This document shows, piece by piece, positions 16,737 through 26,346 of a stretch of DNA of 64,000 nt (positions within the stretch are counted from its first letter, which is position 1; every line of letters begins with the position of its first letter). Below the pieces are notes generated by a model. That model was not told the DNA's origin and ran no database searches. It saw nothing but the letters and a program-made list of their open reading frames with translations. The position numbers and the translations under genes were made by a program. This stretch comes from Rhizobium sp. CCGE 510. Its GTDB lineage: Bacteria; Pseudomonadota; Alphaproteobacteria; Rhizobiales; Rhizobiaceae. The stretch spans positions 36,796 to 100,795 of the forward strand of contig NZ_AEYF01000013.1 in assembly GCF_000292525.1 (NCBI RefSeq). Direction: 5' to 3'.

Positions 16737-17720
16737 ATGGAATGGATGGATATGCTTCCGAACCCGACCCTGGACCAATTGCAGGTGTTTTTGACCGTCG
16801 CCGAGACCGGCAGCTTTTCGGCCGCCTCGCGGGCGCTGAACCGGGCGCAGTCGGTCGTCAGCTATACGATCGCCAATCTGGAGGCGCAGCTTGAAGTGGC
16901 GCTTTTCGAGCGCTCAGGCGCCCGCCAGCCGAAGCTGACGGAGGCGGGCAAGGCGATGCTGGAGGATGCGCGGCGTATTCTGGGCGACCTGCAGGTGATG
17001 CGGGCCCGCGTCAAGAGCTTGCGGGAAGGGCTTGAAGCGGAGGTGTCCGTCGCCATCAGCGTCATGGTGCCGTCCCGGGCCGTGGTCGATGTGCTGCACG
17101 AATTTCGCGAAAGGTTTCCATCCGTTTCGTTGAACCTCAATGTCGGCGAGCTCGGCGTCGTCATGGACCTCGTCCTCAGCGGCAAGGCGACCATCGGCAT
17201 TGGCGGCGCAGTCCTCAAGCAGGATGATTCGGTCGTCACCGAGCGGATCGGCCACTCCTTCATGCTGCCGGTTGCGGCGCCCAACCACCCGCTTGCCGGG
17301 ATCGATCGGCCGCTGACGCTGGGCGACGTGCGCGAGGAAGTGCAACTCGTCGTCACCGATGCGTCGGGCCGGACGAAGGGCCGCGATTTCAACGTTCTTT
17401 CCTACAAGACATGGCGCGTCAGCGATATTGCCACGAAGCATCAGCTCATCAAGGCCGGTCTCGGCTGGGGCGGTCTTCCGGCTTCAGTGATGCATGACGA
17501 TTTGCGCAGCGGCGCGCTTATCCATCTCGACCTGGAGGCCTACGAACAGGGCGAGTATGCCATCTATTCGATGCGCCAGCTCGCCAACCCGCCCGGACCG
17601 GCTGCGGCCTGGATGATCGAGGCGTTCCGCACGCGGCTTTCGGCCTGCCCGAACCAAGCCGATTTCCATGCTGAGATGGCGGAGCTGCGTGAGCCTGCGA
17701 CGCCGCTCGCGGCCGAATGA
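16737..17720 (+). CDS. LysR-family transcriptional regulator
   Basis: About 327 residues, or 322 if started at the ATG at 16752. The N-terminal winged helix reads LDQLQVFLTVAETGSFSAAS, then RALNRAQSVVSYTIANLEAQ, the standard LysR helix-turn-helix, followed by a linker helix and a two-lobed effector domain from about residue 95. It diverges from azoR with a T-N11-A dyad in the spacer, so it likely activates azoR in response to an electrophile or quinone and represses itself. The effector is inferred from context only. Confidence 0.9.
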   Translation: MEWMDMLPNPTLDQLQVFLTVAETGSFSAASRALNRAQSVVSYTIANLEAQLEVALFERSGARQPKLTEAGKAMLEDARRILGDLQVMRARVKSLREGLEAEVSVAISVMVPSRAVVDVLHEFRERFPSVSLNLNVGELGVVMDLVLSGKATIGIGGAVLKQDDSVVTERIGHSFMLPVAAPNHPLAGIDRPLTLGDVREEVQLVVTDASGRTKGRDFNVLSYKTWRVSDIATKHQLIKAGLGWGGLPASVMHDDLRSGALIHLDLEAYEQGEYAIYSMRQLANPPGPAAAWMIEAFRTRLSACPNQADFHAEMAELREPATPLAAE

Positions 17721-17759
17721 CGAAGGCGCGAGCGCGCCTTCGCCGGCATCTCTTGCCGC

Positions 17760-19748
17760 TTAAAGCACCAGCCTGAACTTCGAGAAACCGTCGGCGCCGT
17801 CGCCGGCATCCTCGATCTTGACGCTCTTGACCGCCGCGAGGAACTGCTTCGCCTTTGGGCCGCTCTCGAAGGTTGCCGTCGTGCCCGGCAGCGGCTTGAA
17901 GGTCCAGTTCGCATCGGCCGTCGGATTGATCGTGCCCTGGTCGTGGATGTAGCGGACGATGACGTCGCGATTGGTATCCGGCGCCTGGAAGATCACCTTG
18001 TCCGCGGCAATCTCCGGGAAATTGCCGCCGCCGCCGGCGCGGTAGTTGTTGGAGACGACAACGAACTTCTGGGCAGGATCGATCGGCTTACCGTCGAAGG
18101 CGAGATTCTGGATGCGGTTGGCATCCGGATTGATCGCCTTGCCGGACGAATCATATTTCGGCGGCTGCGACAGGTCGATCTGATAGGTCACGCCGTCGAT
18201 GACGTCGAAATTGTAGGACGGGAAGTCGTTGTTGAGCAGAGCCGCGTTCTTCGAGCCGGCCTCGATGTGGTTGAACATGCCGGCCGACATTTCGAGCCAG
18301 TTCTTCACCTGTGCGCCGGTGATGGCAACGGCCTGCACCGTGTTCGGGTAGAGATAGAGGTCGGCGACGTTCTTGATGGCGATGTCACCGGCCGGAACGT
18401 CGGTATAGTAGTCGGCGCCGCCGCGGCCGCCGGCCTTGAAAGGGGCGGTCGCCGAAAGCACCGGCAGATCCTTGAACTTCGTGTCGGCCAGCATCTGCTT
18501 GATGTACCAGGTCTGAGCCTGGGAGACGACCTGAACGGAGGGATCGTCGGCGACGAGCGCGAAGTAGGAATAGAGCGGTGCCGACGTTTTGCCGACGGGG
18601 GTGCGGACATAGGCAAGCGTCGCCTCATGCTCGGCTTTGGCGGCCTCGACCACATCCTTCTTGTCGGCATAGTCGGCGACCACCTTCTTCTTGTCGTCGC
18701 GATGATAGATCGGCCGGGCTTCCGAGGTGAAGTCGACGATCTTCCAGCTATTGCCGTCTTTTTCCAGCAACAGGTCGATCAGGCCGAGATGCGAACCCCA
18801 GAAGCCGGCCATTACGGCGGGCTTGCCATGCAGCGTGCCCTTGACCGGATCGGCATTGGCGATGCCGTCCCAGCTCTTCGGGCCGGGGAAGACGAGATGC
18901 TGGTGGCCGGTGAAGATCGCATCAATCCCCTGGACGCCGGCCAGATGCAGCGAGGCGTTTTCCATCTTTTCGGACGGCGCGGCTCCGTCGATGCCGGAAT
19001 GGGAGAGCGCGATGACGATATCGGCGCCGGCCTCCTTCATGGCGGGAACCCAGGCCTTGGCGGCCTCGACGATGTCACGCGTCTGCGCCTTGCCTTCGAG
19101 ATTCTTGATGTCCCAGAGCATGATCTGCGGCGGTACGAAGCCGATGAAGCCGATCTTGACCGGGCTCTCCTTGCCGGCGCCGTCCTTGATCTGTTTTTCC
19201 ACGATAAGGTAAGGCTTGAAGAAGAGATCGTCCTGCTTCGGGTCCGAGGCGAGCTGGCCCTTGGTCAGGTTGGCGCAGACGAAGGGGAAGTTCGCGCCCG
19301 ACAGGACCTTGAACATGAAGTCGAGCCCGTAATTGAACTCGTGATTCCCCAGCGTTCCCACCGTATAGCCGAGGGTGTTCATCGCCTTGATCACCGGGTG
19401 GACGTCGCCGTCCTTCATGCCGTGCTGATAGGCCATATAGTCGCCCATCGGATTGCCCTGCAGCACATCGCCATTGTCGATCAGCAGCGAGTTGACGGCC
19501 TCGGCGCGGATATTGTCGATGATCGTTCCGGTGCGCGACAGCCCCATCGTGTCGTTCGGCTTGTCGGCATAATAGTCATAGGGGAAGACGTTGACGTGAA
19601 TATCCGTCGTTTCCATCAGGCGAAGATGGGCCTGGTTGGCGCTGGCGCGGGCGCTGAAGGGATGCAGCAGCACCAGGGCGGAAGTGGCGGCAAGCCCGCC
19701 AAGCAGGGAACGGCGGCTCATGACGCCAACGTCGAAAATGGAAGACAT
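17760..19748 (-). CDS. cpdB: 2',3'-cyclic-nucleotide 2'-phosphodiesterase/3'-nucleotidase
   Basis: A 662-residue periplasmic enzyme for nucleotide scavenging. The start MSSIFDVGVMSRRSLLGGLA carries a twin-arginine-like motif, a hydrophobic core and an A-R-A-S-A cleavage site near residue 36. The metallophosphoesterase domain follows with TTDIHVNV, DNGDVLQG, GNHEFNYG and TGHQH, then the C-terminal 5'-nucleotidase domain with SNNYRAGGGGNFP near residue 570. ATG at 19748 follows AGGAGAG; the open frame to 19823 is not needed. Length fits CpdB (about 650). Confidence 0.93.
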   Translation of the reverse strand: MSSIFDVGVMSRRSLLGGLAATSALVLLHPFSARASANQAHLRLMETTDIHVNVFPYDYYADKPNDTMGLSRTGTIIDNIRAEAVNSLLIDNGDVLQGNPMGDYMAYQHGMKDGDVHPVIKAMNTLGYTVGTLGNHEFNYGLDFMFKVLSGANFPFVCANLTKGQLASDPKQDDLFFKPYLIVEKQIKDGAGKESPVKIGFIGFVPPQIMLWDIKNLEGKAQTRDIVEAAKAWVPAMKEAGADIVIALSHSGIDGAAPSEKMENASLHLAGVQGIDAIFTGHQHLVFPGPKSWDGIANADPVKGTLHGKPAVMAGFWGSHLGLIDLLLEKDGNSWKIVDFTSEARPIYHRDDKKKVVADYADKKDVVEAAKAEHEATLAYVRTPVGKTSAPLYSYFALVADDPSVQVVSQAQTWYIKQMLADTKFKDLPVLSATAPFKAGGRGGADYYTDVPAGDIAIKNVADLYLYPNTVQAVAITGAQVKNWLEMSAGMFNHIEAGSKNAALLNNDFPSYNFDVIDGVTYQIDLSQPPKYDSSGKAINPDANRIQNLAFDGKPIDPAQKFVVVSNNYRAGGGGNFPEIAADKVIFQAPDTNRDVIVRYIHDQGTINPTADANWTFKPLPGTTATFESGPKAKQFLAAVKSVKIEDAGDGADGFSKFRLVL

Positions 19749-20027
19749 CGAAACTCTCCTATAGGGATCATGCATCGTCCGGCCCGTCAGAATTAAGACG
19801 ATTTGGCGAGGAGTACACTGCAAAAATGACAGGACGGCAAAACAATCCGCGGTGGAAGCGGCATGGCTGCGAAATGCAATTTATGCTGCAGTCTGGCTGT
19901 CGGGGCCAGGATCAATTTAAGGGTCGGCGCCAGACCGCCGCAGCCACAGGGTGCCGTCAATCTGGACGTCACATCGGCTCCAGCGACTGGATCTCAGCCG
20001 CATCTTCGCCGCGAAGGCGGTGCGGCC

Positions 20028-20429
20028 TTACGATTTCAGCGTCAACGTCGCCGAAGGAGATGGGCGGTCGCCGTTGGTGGCGGCTCTAAGTTGGCGCACC
20101 GCCAGCACCGGCCGTATTTCCTGATGGAAGAAACGGAAATAGGAGGAGACCTGCGCCCGGGCATTCGAGTTGACGTCGAACTGGATGCCGACGCGGCCAT
20201 TGTGCATCCAGCGGATGACACCTTCGATGAGCCCGAGGTTTTCGGCTTCGATGCGCACCTTGCTGCCGGAAGCGGCGTGGAGCGGTCCCCTCATCTCCAG
20301 GGCGGCGCCGGTTGCCGACAGGTTGAGAATGCGGGCATCCACCTGGCTGTTCAGGTATTTAACATGGCCGAAGACACGGCAGCTTTTCCGGTCGGCCTTG
20401 CGAGCCGTGATTTTGAGGTTGCGGGTCAT
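20028..20429 (-). CDS. PilZ-domain protein
   Basis: A 133-residue single-domain protein with both c-di-GMP contacts of PilZ: RKADR near residue 10 (RxxxR) and NLSATG near residue 40 (D/NxSxxG). The C-terminal tail (VLAVRQLRAATNGDRP) is outside the fold. ATG at 20429 (MTRNLKITARK) has GGGAG upstream. It probably relays the second messenger to an unknown partner; two other second-messenger genes (diguanylate cyclase at 11777 and cpdB) are in the window but not linked by an operon. Confidence 0.85.
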   Translation of the reverse strand: MTRNLKITARKADRKSCRVFGHVKYLNSQVDARILNLSATGAALEMRGPLHAASGSKVRIEAENLGLIEGVIRWMHNGRVGIQFDVNSNARAQVSSYFRFFHQEIRPVLAVRQLRAATNGDRPSPSATLTLKS

Positions 20430-20512
20430 GCGTTCTCCCTTGAGATGGCAGGGAGTATAGCGCCCGAAAATTGAAATGGTTTTAGGGGCTTGGCTAAAAT
20501 TGCAGTGAAACG

Positions 20513-21394
20513 TCAATTGGCGGCGGCAGCCCTGCGGCCCACCACATGTTCGCGCCAGATGGTGAAGATTCCGGCCGCAACCACGATGGCCGAGCCGATG
20601 ATCGTATTGAGGCTGAGCGTTTCGTCATAGATCGTCACACCGATGATCGAGGCGTAGACCAGTGACAGATAGGTCAGCGGCTGGACGGCGGCGGCATCGA
20701 GAAGATCGTAGGCGCGGATAAGGAAATAATGGCTGGAAATGCTGGTCATGCAGACGAGCGCCATCCATCCCCAGTCGCCGGGCGACATCCAGCTCCAGTA
20801 GAACGGGCCGACCAGCGTCATGGTCACGCCGCCGACGACGCCGGTATAGAAGAAACTAGTCATCGACGAATCGTCGCGGCTGACGAGGCGGGTGGCGATA
20901 ACGTAGAAGGCGAAGTTGAAGCAGGAGATGACGGCGAGAAGCAGCTTCACGTCGAAAAACTCGCCTTCCGGCTTCAGGATCAGCAGCACCCCGAAAAGTC
21001 CGGCGCCGATCGCTGCCCACCGCCGCCAACCGACCCGCTCGCCGAGGATCGGTATCGCCAGCAGCGCGACCAGGATCGGCGTCGCGGAAAAGATCGCCTG
21101 TGAACGGGCAAGGCCGATCACCGCAAAACAGGTGATGGCCAGAACCACCTGAACCGCAAGCAGAACGCCGCGCGTCACCTGAAGGAAGGGGCGTTTGGTG
21201 CGGGCCGTCGCCTTGATACCGCCGCGCATCTTGGAGGCGAGGATGACGGTGAAAAGTGCGAAGGCCCAGTAGCGGATCATCGTCACGAAGATCGGCGGAT
21301 AGCTCGTCGCCAGATGTTTCGAGATGGCGTCCTGCAGGGAGAAGATGGTGAGCGCCAGCAGAACGAAAATATAGCCTTGAGTCTTCGATGTCAT
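20513..21394 (-). CDS. DMT/EamA-family membrane transporter
   Basis: A 293-residue protein with ten predicted helices in two EamA repeats (about residues 5-140 and 150-285). It starts MTSKTQGYIFVLLALTIFSLQDAISKHLA, typical of the drug/metabolite transporter family in rhizobia. The substrate is not evident. The start lies just downstream of a dispersed repeat (21405-21513) and ends 83 bp before the PilZ gene start, in the same direction. Confidence 0.85.
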   Translation of the reverse strand: MTSKTQGYIFVLLALTIFSLQDAISKHLATSYPPIFVTMIRYWAFALFTVILASKMRGGIKATARTKRPFLQVTRGVLLAVQVVLAITCFAVIGLARSQAIFSATPILVALLAIPILGERVGWRRWAAIGAGLFGVLLILKPEGEFFDVKLLLAVISCFNFAFYVIATRLVSRDDSSMTSFFYTGVVGGVTMTLVGPFYWSWMSPGDWGWMALVCMTSISSHYFLIRAYDLLDAAAVQPLTYLSLVYASIIGVTIYDETLSLNTIIGSAIVVAAGIFTIWREHVVGRRAAAAN

Positions 21395-21404
21395 GACGTG
21401 CCAT

Positions 21405-21513
21405 TACTGCATGATTTCATCCTTAAATCGGAACCGTTTCGGGATGGAATTATGCAGAAGTCTAAAGTGTTACAGCGTCCTCTGCGCGTCTGAAAAGACA
21501 CGCGGCGCTGTAG
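21405..21513 (+). repeat. Dispersed intergenic repeat, best copy
   Basis: The segment TACTGCATGATTTCATCC, TTAAATCGGAACCGTTTCGG, GATGGAATTATGCAG forms an imperfect hairpin (CTGCAT with ATGCAG, CATCC with GGATG). It is followed by a second hairpin CAGCG...GCGCGTCTGAAAAGACACGCGGCGCTG. Related sequence occurs at 30561-30640 and, inverted, at 8818-8895. This two-hairpin pattern is common between genes in Rhizobium genomes. Confidence 0.65.
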
Positions 21514-21571
21514 CGGGAAACGCCCGCGCGCGCCGGAAGTTTGGGCAGGCTTTCCGCGGATATGCAAGGGC

Positions 21572-22033
21572 TCAAAGCCCGACATTCGGCTTGTCGATGA
21601 TTTCTCTGAGCGCGAAGCTCGAATTGATCTTGACGACATGGGGCAGGGCCGACAGCCAGTCGCGGTGGATGCGCTCATAGTCCTCGAGATCGCGGGCGGC
21701 GACCCTGAGGATATAATCGTATTCGCCCGACATCAGGTAACAGACCAGTACATTGGGGCAGAGCTTCACCGCCGCCTCGAATTCGGCCAGGGTCTTGGCG
21801 AACTGGCCGGACAGCGAGATATGCACGATGGCGATCATCTTGTAATTGAGCGCCTTGTGCGAAAGCCGCGCGTGGTAGCCGCCGATGACGCCGCTTCTTT
21901 CAAGGATGTCGAGCCGGCGCGAACAGGCCGAAGGCGACAGCCCGATCCTTTCGGCAAGCTCGGCATTGGTGATGCGGGCATTGGCCTGCAAGGCCTTAAG
22001 AATCGCAAGATCGATGGTATCCAGATTGGCCAT
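21572..22033 (-). CDS. Lrp/AsnC-family regulator, probable AldR
   Basis: A 153-residue feast/famine regulator. Residues 1-60 form the helix-turn-helix (LDTIDLAILKALQANARITN, then ELAERIGLSPSACSRRLDIL). Residues 65-150 form the RAM ligand-binding domain with VCYLMSGEYDYILRVAARDL. ATG at 22033 gives MANLDTIDLA. It diverges from the alanine dehydrogenase gene 154 bp away, the usual AldR-ald arrangement, so alanine-responsive activation of ald is the likely role. Confidence 0.9.
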   Translation of the reverse strand: MANLDTIDLAILKALQANARITNAELAERIGLSPSACSRRLDILERSGVIGGYHARLSHKALNYKMIAIVHISLSGQFAKTLAEFEAAVKLCPNVLVCYLMSGEYDYILRVAARDLEDYERIHRDWLSALPHVVKINSSFALREIIDKPNVGL

Positions 22034-22187
22034 TCGAAGAACCTTCGAAAAAAGATAGAGTGTACGCAATAATCGCCGAAAAATTGCCGCTTCGCAAATC
22101 GTCTTTGCAAGGACATTTCACGGCCTTGGTGGTTGGATTCCTCATCCGAAAAATCCGCAGCCGCGGAGATCGATGAGAGGAACGCAA

Positions 22188-23306
22188 ATGCGTGTCGGTT
22201 GCCCGAAGGAAATCAAAAACCATGAATACCGCGTCGGCCTGACGCCGGCTTCGGTGCGCGAATATGTTGCCCATGGCCATGACGTCTGGGTGGAAACCAA
22301 GGCGGGCGGCGGCATCGGCGCCGATGACGCCGCCTATGCCGCGGCCGGCGCGAAGATTGCCGCTTCCGCCAAAGATATCTTCGAAAAATGCGACATGATC
22401 GTCAAGGTGAAGGAGCCGCAGCCTTCCGAATGGGCGCAACTGCGCGATGGTCAGCTTCTCTATACATATCTGCATCTGGCCCCGGATCCCGATCAGACCA
22501 AGGGTCTCATCGCCTCCGGCGTCACCGCGATCGCCTATGAGACGGTGACCGACGAGCGTGGCGGCCTGCCGCTGCTGGCGCCGATGTCGGAGGTTGCCGG
22601 CCGCTTATCTATTCAGGCGGGCGCGACCGCCCTGCAGAAGGCCAATGGCGGCCTCGGCATTCTGCTCGGCGGCGTACCCGGCGTCCTGCCGGCCAAGGTT
22701 GCGGTCATCGGCGGTGGCGTCGTCGGCCTGCATGCCGCCAGGATGGCCGCCGGCCTCGGCGCCGATGTCAGCATCCTCGATCGGTCGCTGCCGCGCCTGC
22801 GCCAGCTCGACGATATCTTCGCGGGCCGCATCCACACCCGTTATTCCAGCATCCAGGCGCTGGAGGAGGAGGTCTTCTCGGCAGATCTCATCATCGGCGC
22901 CGTGCTGATCCCCGGTGCGGCCGCGCCGAAACTCGTCACCCGCGAGATGCTGTCCGGCATGAAGAAGGGCTCGGTCATCGTCGACGTCGCCATTGACCAG
23001 GGCGGCTGCTTCGAGACCTCGCATGCGACGACCCATTCCGATCCGACCTATGAGGTCGACGGCGTCGTGCATTATTGCGTCGCCAACATGCCAGGCGCGG
23101 TACCCGTCACCTCGGCGCACGCGCTGAACAACGCCACGCTGGTCCACGGCCTGGCGCTTGCCGATCGCGGCCTGCGCGCCATTGCTGAAGACAAGCACCT
23201 GCGAAACGGCCTCAACGTGCACAAGGGCCGCATCACCAACAAGCCGGTCGCCGAGGCGCTCGGCTACGAGGCTTTCGCGCCGGAAAGCGTGCTGAACGTA
23301 GCGTAA
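22188..23306 (+). CDS. ald: Alanine dehydrogenase
   Basis: Interconverts L-alanine with pyruvate and ammonia using NAD. The 372-residue length fits Ald (371). It starts [20 protein letters not shown], has the catalytic [10 protein letters not shown] near residue 75, the Rossmann loop [15 protein letters not shown] near residue 172 and the C-terminal [21 protein letters not shown] at 22188 follows AGAGGAACGCAA. It diverges from an Lrp-type regulator. It may serve amino-acid catabolism and, in symbiotic rhizobia, alanine release. Confidence 0.95.
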   Translation: MRVGCPKEIKNHEYRVGLTPASVREYVAHGHDVWVETKAGGGIGADDAAYAAAGAKIAASAKDIFEKCDMIVKVKEPQPSEWAQLRDGQLLYTYLHLAPDPDQTKGLIASGVTAIAYETVTDERGGLPLLAPMSEVAGRLSIQAGATALQKANGGLGILLGGVPGVLPAKVAVIGGGVVGLHAARMAAGLGADVSILDRSLPRLRQLDDIFAGRIHTRYSSIQALEEEVFSADLIIGAVLIPGAAAPKLVTREMLSGMKKGSVIVDVAIDQGGCFETSHATTHSDPTYEVDGVVHYCVANMPGAVPVTSAHALNNATLVHGLALADRGLRAIAEDKHLRNGLNVHKGRITNKPVAEALGYEAFAPESVLNVA

Positions 23307-23322
23307 GCTACCTGACTCAAGG

Positions 23323-23826
23323 TTAGGCGCCGGTCTCTGCAAGAACCGGCGTCTTTACCTTGTCGATCCGGCATTGGAAGCAGTTGTTGCGCGCCGAGCG
23401 CACGTGCACGTAAGCGATCTCCGGCCGGGCCAGCAGCTTTTCGCCATAGGCCAGGATATCGGCTATAGCAGTCACTGCGCCGGTGCCATAGACGATGCGG
23501 TCGTTCTCGCTATAGCCGCGGACGATGAAGTCGGGGCTCATCGTCAGCATCGGCGGCTGGATTTCCTCGGCGGCATAACGTCGGCAGGGTTGCTTGTGCA
23601 AGAAGATCGGCCCAGTTTCGGCATAGGGCTGCAGCACCGGAAAGGGCCGGTAGGCAAAAACCAGCAGCGCCTCACCCTCTTCAATATTCTGCAAGCAGTG
23701 GCGGCAAGGATCGCCGTCACCGTCTGATATCATCGTCTCGGGTAAATTGTCATAGGCGTCACGGCCGCCGCTCCAGAGATGTTCGGCGTCCCTGGTCGGC
23801 ATGGCGGCAAAACGAATGGCGGTCAT
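23323..23826 (-). CDS. DUF1203-family protein
   Basis: A 167-residue protein with the DUF1203 pattern: a short N-terminal region, then DGDPCRHCLQNIEEGEALLVFAYRPF-type sequence (CRHCL near residue 40), HKQPCRRY near residue 78, and the end HVRSARNNCFQCRIDKV. The cysteine pairs suggest metal binding, but no function is known. ATG at 23826 (MTAIRFAAMPT) has AAGGAG upstream. It converges with ald; a 7-bp GC stem at 23328-23351 in its 3' end may help end ald transcription. Confidence 0.8.
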   Translation of the reverse strand: MTAIRFAAMPTRDAEHLWSGGRDAYDNLPETMISDGDGDPCRHCLQNIEEGEALLVFAYRPFPVLQPYAETGPIFLHKQPCRRYAAEEIQPPMLTMSPDFIVRGYSENDRIVYGTGAVTAIADILAYGEKLLARPEIAYVHVRSARNNCFQCRIDKVKTPVLAETGA

Positions 23827-23950
23827 GGCAAATCTCCTTGTGATCGCCATGAAATTGCACCCGGACGAGTGCGCAAGCCACCCGATTCTTGCGCGTGAGA
23901 AAAGAGAGGCTATTCTTCTTGAAAAGCTGCATGGCGAAAGGAGAAGGCTT

Positions 23951-24118
23951 ATGGCCGACGTCGATCTGGCGCTGCTGGCGCAACAGAATGCAGAAATATT
24001 GGACGAGCTAAAGGCTCTGCGCCGCGAACTGGCTGAACTTAAGGAACAGTCGGGTCGCACGCTCGATTTCGAGCGCCGCAACGATCCGCGCCGCCCGAGC
24101 AGCCTGACGCAGCGTTAG
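23951..24118 (+). CDS. Small coiled-coil protein, unknown
   Basis: A 55-residue acidic/basic helical protein, MADVDLALLAQQNAEILDEL then KALRRELAELKEQS, with heptad leucines typical of a short coiled coil, followed by a polar tail. Chosen start 23951 has GGAGAAGG six bases upstream; the frame is open further up to 23849 but without a ribosome binding site. It sits in a divergent position to DUF1203. Function unknown. Confidence 0.6.
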   Translation: MADVDLALLAQQNAEILDELKALRRELAELKEQSGRTLDFERRNDPRRPSSLTQR

Positions 24119-24148
24119 CTGCCTTCGACTGAGCCAGGATGGAAGTCG

Positions 24149-24709
24149 TCAGCCTTTCCGCGCCATCTCCAGCAGCTCCTTGTCGCTCAGCGGCCGGACG
24201 ATGCCGGTGCCGGTCGAGACCGGGGAGAAGCCGTACATCTGGTAGAGCTGCAGTGCGCGCGGGTGGTCGAGATTGTTGGTGGTGGTGGTGACCCGCTTGG
24301 GATTGAGCGACCAGATGGCGTAGAGCGCCTGCAGCAGGAACCATTTGCCAATGCCGAGACCGAGCGCGTGTTCGATCAGGCCGAAATGGCTGAGCTCGAT
24401 CGTATCTTCGTTCTCGCAGAAATATTCGTAGAAACCGGCGGGCGCGCCGTTCACATAGAGAACGCTGATATTGTTGCGCTTGTCGTTCAGCGTCTCGGTG
24501 AGCTGCTCGTCGCTCATGCGCAACCGGTCCACCCATTGCCAGCGTGCGCCGACCTGCCGGTAGAGATAGCGGTAAAAGGGCAAAGGGATCTCAGGCGCGC
24601 GCATGATCGCCGTCTGGATATTGACGGGCACCGGCATGCTCGCCTTCGGCGGCGCCGTCATTTCGAGCCGGGTGATGTGCGCTTTCAGCGAAAGAGGTGT
24701 CTTCCCCAT
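24149..24709 (-). CDS. GNAT-family N-acetyltransferase
   Basis: A 186-residue acetyltransferase. The acetyl-CoA site is ALGLGIGKWFLLQAL near residue 120, followed by VTTTTNNLDHPRALQLYQMYGF, the motif A and B region. ATG at 24709 follows sseA by five bases, so it is the last gene of the cysK-alaX-sseA run. Its substrate is unknown; the neighbours suggest a sulfur or amino-acid related small molecule. Confidence 0.85.
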   Translation of the reverse strand: MGKTPLSLKAHITRLEMTAPPKASMPVPVNIQTAIMRAPEIPLPFYRYLYRQVGARWQWVDRLRMSDEQLTETLNDKRNNISVLYVNGAPAGFYEYFCENEDTIELSHFGLIEHALGLGIGKWFLLQALYAIWSLNPKRVTTTTNNLDHPRALQLYQMYGFSPVSTGTGIVRPLSDKELLEMARKG

Positions 24710-24714
24710 GGCGA

Positions 24715-25584
24715 TCAGGCTTTGACCGGTGCCGGCGGACCGGTGACGATGGGCGTATCGTCACGGCTGCCCCATTCGCTCCACGAACCGTCATAAAGCT
24801 TGTTGTCGTGATGGCCGAGCGATTCCAGCGCCAGCGTGATGATTGCGGCGGTGATGCCCGAGCCGCAGGAGGTGACGACGGGCTTGGAAAGATCGATGCC
24901 GGCATCCTCGATCGTCTGCCTGAGTTCGGGCAGCGACTTGAACCGGCCCTGGTTGGCGAAGGTGCCGGAGGGCAGGCTGCGGGCGCCGGGCATATGGCCG
25001 GAGCGCATGCCGGCACGCGGCTCGGGCTCGGCGGCGGCGAAGCGGCCGGCGCTGCGGGCATCGGCGATCTGCATCGCGCCGCTCGAGACGATATCGCGCA
25101 TCGTATCGAGCGTCACCACGCGGCTCTCGTCGAAGTCAGGCGTGAAACGCGCCGGCGCATAGCTGGGCATGGTGCTTTCGAGCGGCCGGCCTTCGGCCTT
25201 CCAGCCGTCGAGACCGCCATCGAGCACGAAGACGTTCTTTGCACCCATCACCCGGAACAGCCACCAGACCCGCGGCGAGGCGAACAGGCCGATGCCGTCA
25301 TAGACGACGATGCGATCGTTCTCGCTGATGCCGAGCCGGCCGGCCTCAGTAGCGAAATAACCGGGTGAGGGGATCGTGTGCGGCAGCGAGGTCGAATGGT
25401 CGGCGATCTTGTCCTGGTCGAAGCGGATGGCGCCGGGAATATGGCCGGCCGCATATTCGGCATCGGCATCGCGCTTCTGCGCCGGCAGATAGAAAGAGGC
25501 GTCCAGCACGCGCAAATCCGGGTTCCCGAGCTCGGCCTGCAGCCAGTCGGCCGACACGACGAAACGGCTCTTGGTCTCACTCAT
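24715..25584 (-). CDS. sseA: 3-Mercaptopyruvate sulfurtransferase
   Basis: Transfers sulfur from 3-mercaptopyruvate to thiol acceptors or cyanide. The 289-residue protein has two rhodanese domains; the second carries the catalytic loop CGSGITA near residue 240, which fits mercaptopyruvate rather than thiosulfate sulfurtransferases. The N-terminal domain has VSADWLQAELGNPDLRVLDA. It ends five bases before the acetyltransferase start and begins 18 bases after alaX, consistent with one operon with cysteine synthase. Confidence 0.92.
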   Translation of the reverse strand: MSETKSRFVVSADWLQAELGNPDLRVLDASFYLPAQKRDADAEYAAGHIPGAIRFDQDKIADHSTSLPHTIPSPGYFATEAGRLGISENDRIVVYDGIGLFASPRVWWLFRVMGAKNVFVLDGGLDGWKAEGRPLESTMPSYAPARFTPDFDESRVVTLDTMRDIVSSGAMQIADARSAGRFAAAEPEPRAGMRSGHMPGARSLPSGTFANQGRFKSLPELRQTIEDAGIDLSKPVVTSCGSGITAAIITLALESLGHHDNKLYDGSWSEWGSRDDTPIVTGPPAPVKA

Positions 25585-25602
25585 TATGGTCTCCCTTGAT
25601 GG

Positions 25603-26340
25603 TCAGGCTTCGTCGCCGGGCGTGCCGAAGCGGATGCGGAAGCGCCGGTTCTCCTTGCCCTTTTTCTCGATCTTGGCGATGTGGATCTGCCCGACTTCCT
25701 GTGTCTCGGAGACATGTGTGCCGCCGCAGGGCTGGCTGTCAATCGAGGAGTTTTCGCCGATGCAGACGAGGCTGACGCGCCCGAGCCCGATCGGCGGGCG
25801 GACATTCTTCGATTTGACGATATCGGGATTGGCGGCAAGTTCATCGTCGGTGATCCATTGCAGAGTGACCGGATGGTTCTGACCGACCAGTTCCATCAGC
25901 TTGGCCGTGACTTCGTCCTTGTCGATCGTCTCGCTCATGTCGAAATCGATGCGGCTCTCCTCCTCGCCGACGGCAGCCCCGGTGATCGGATAGGAGCAGA
26001 CGACGGACAGCAGGTGGCAGGCCGTATGCATGCGCATCAGCCTGTAGCGGCGCGGCCAGTCGACATGCAGCACCAGCGTCTCGCCGACCACAGGCTTCGG
26101 CTCGTTTTCGAGCGGCACGTGGATGATGATATCCTTGCTTGGACCGTATTTCGTCTGGCTAAGGGCGATCTTGGTGCCGTCGGTTCGTTCAAGCTCGCCG
26201 GTATCACCCGGCTGGCCGCCTGATGCCGCATAGAAGCAGGTCTGGTCCAGTTCGATGCCTCCGTCTTCGTTCACGGCCGTGACGACTGCCTCGCAGGTCG
26301 AGAGATAGAAGTCGTCACGAAAGAGGGCATTGACGGGCAT
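25603..26340 (-). CDS. alaX: AlaX-type alanyl-tRNA editing protein
   Basis: A 245-residue stand-alone editing domain related to AlaRS, which removes serine (or glycine) from mischarged tRNA-Ala. Zinc ligands are visible in HTACH (HxxxH, residue about 103) and CGGTH (residue about 205), and FYAASGGQPGDTG near residue 35 is the glycine-rich AlaX motif. It starts six bases after cysK ends. Its position among cysteine genes may reflect protection against mischarging when serine or cysteine pools change; that link is inference. Confidence 0.9.
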   Translation of the reverse strand: MPVNALFRDDFYLSTCEAVVTAVNEDGGIELDQTCFYAASGGQPGDTGELERTDGTKIALSQTKYGPSKDIIIHVPLENEPKPVVGETLVLHVDWPRRYRLMRMHTACHLLSVVCSYPITGAAVGEEESRIDFDMSETIDKDEVTAKLMELVGQNHPVTLQWITDDELAANPDIVKSKNVRPPIGLGRVSLVCIGENSSIDSQPCGGTHVSETQEVGQIHIAKIEKKGKENRRFRIRFGTPGDEA

Positions 26341-26346
26341 GGGATC

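Noticed and set aside
17943..19796. 617-codon plus-strand open frame
   Set aside because: It is antisense to cpdB, which has signal peptide and catalytic motifs. Long antisense frames are usual in GC-rich DNA; composition (Asp, Arg, Gly, Val) is that of a shadow frame.
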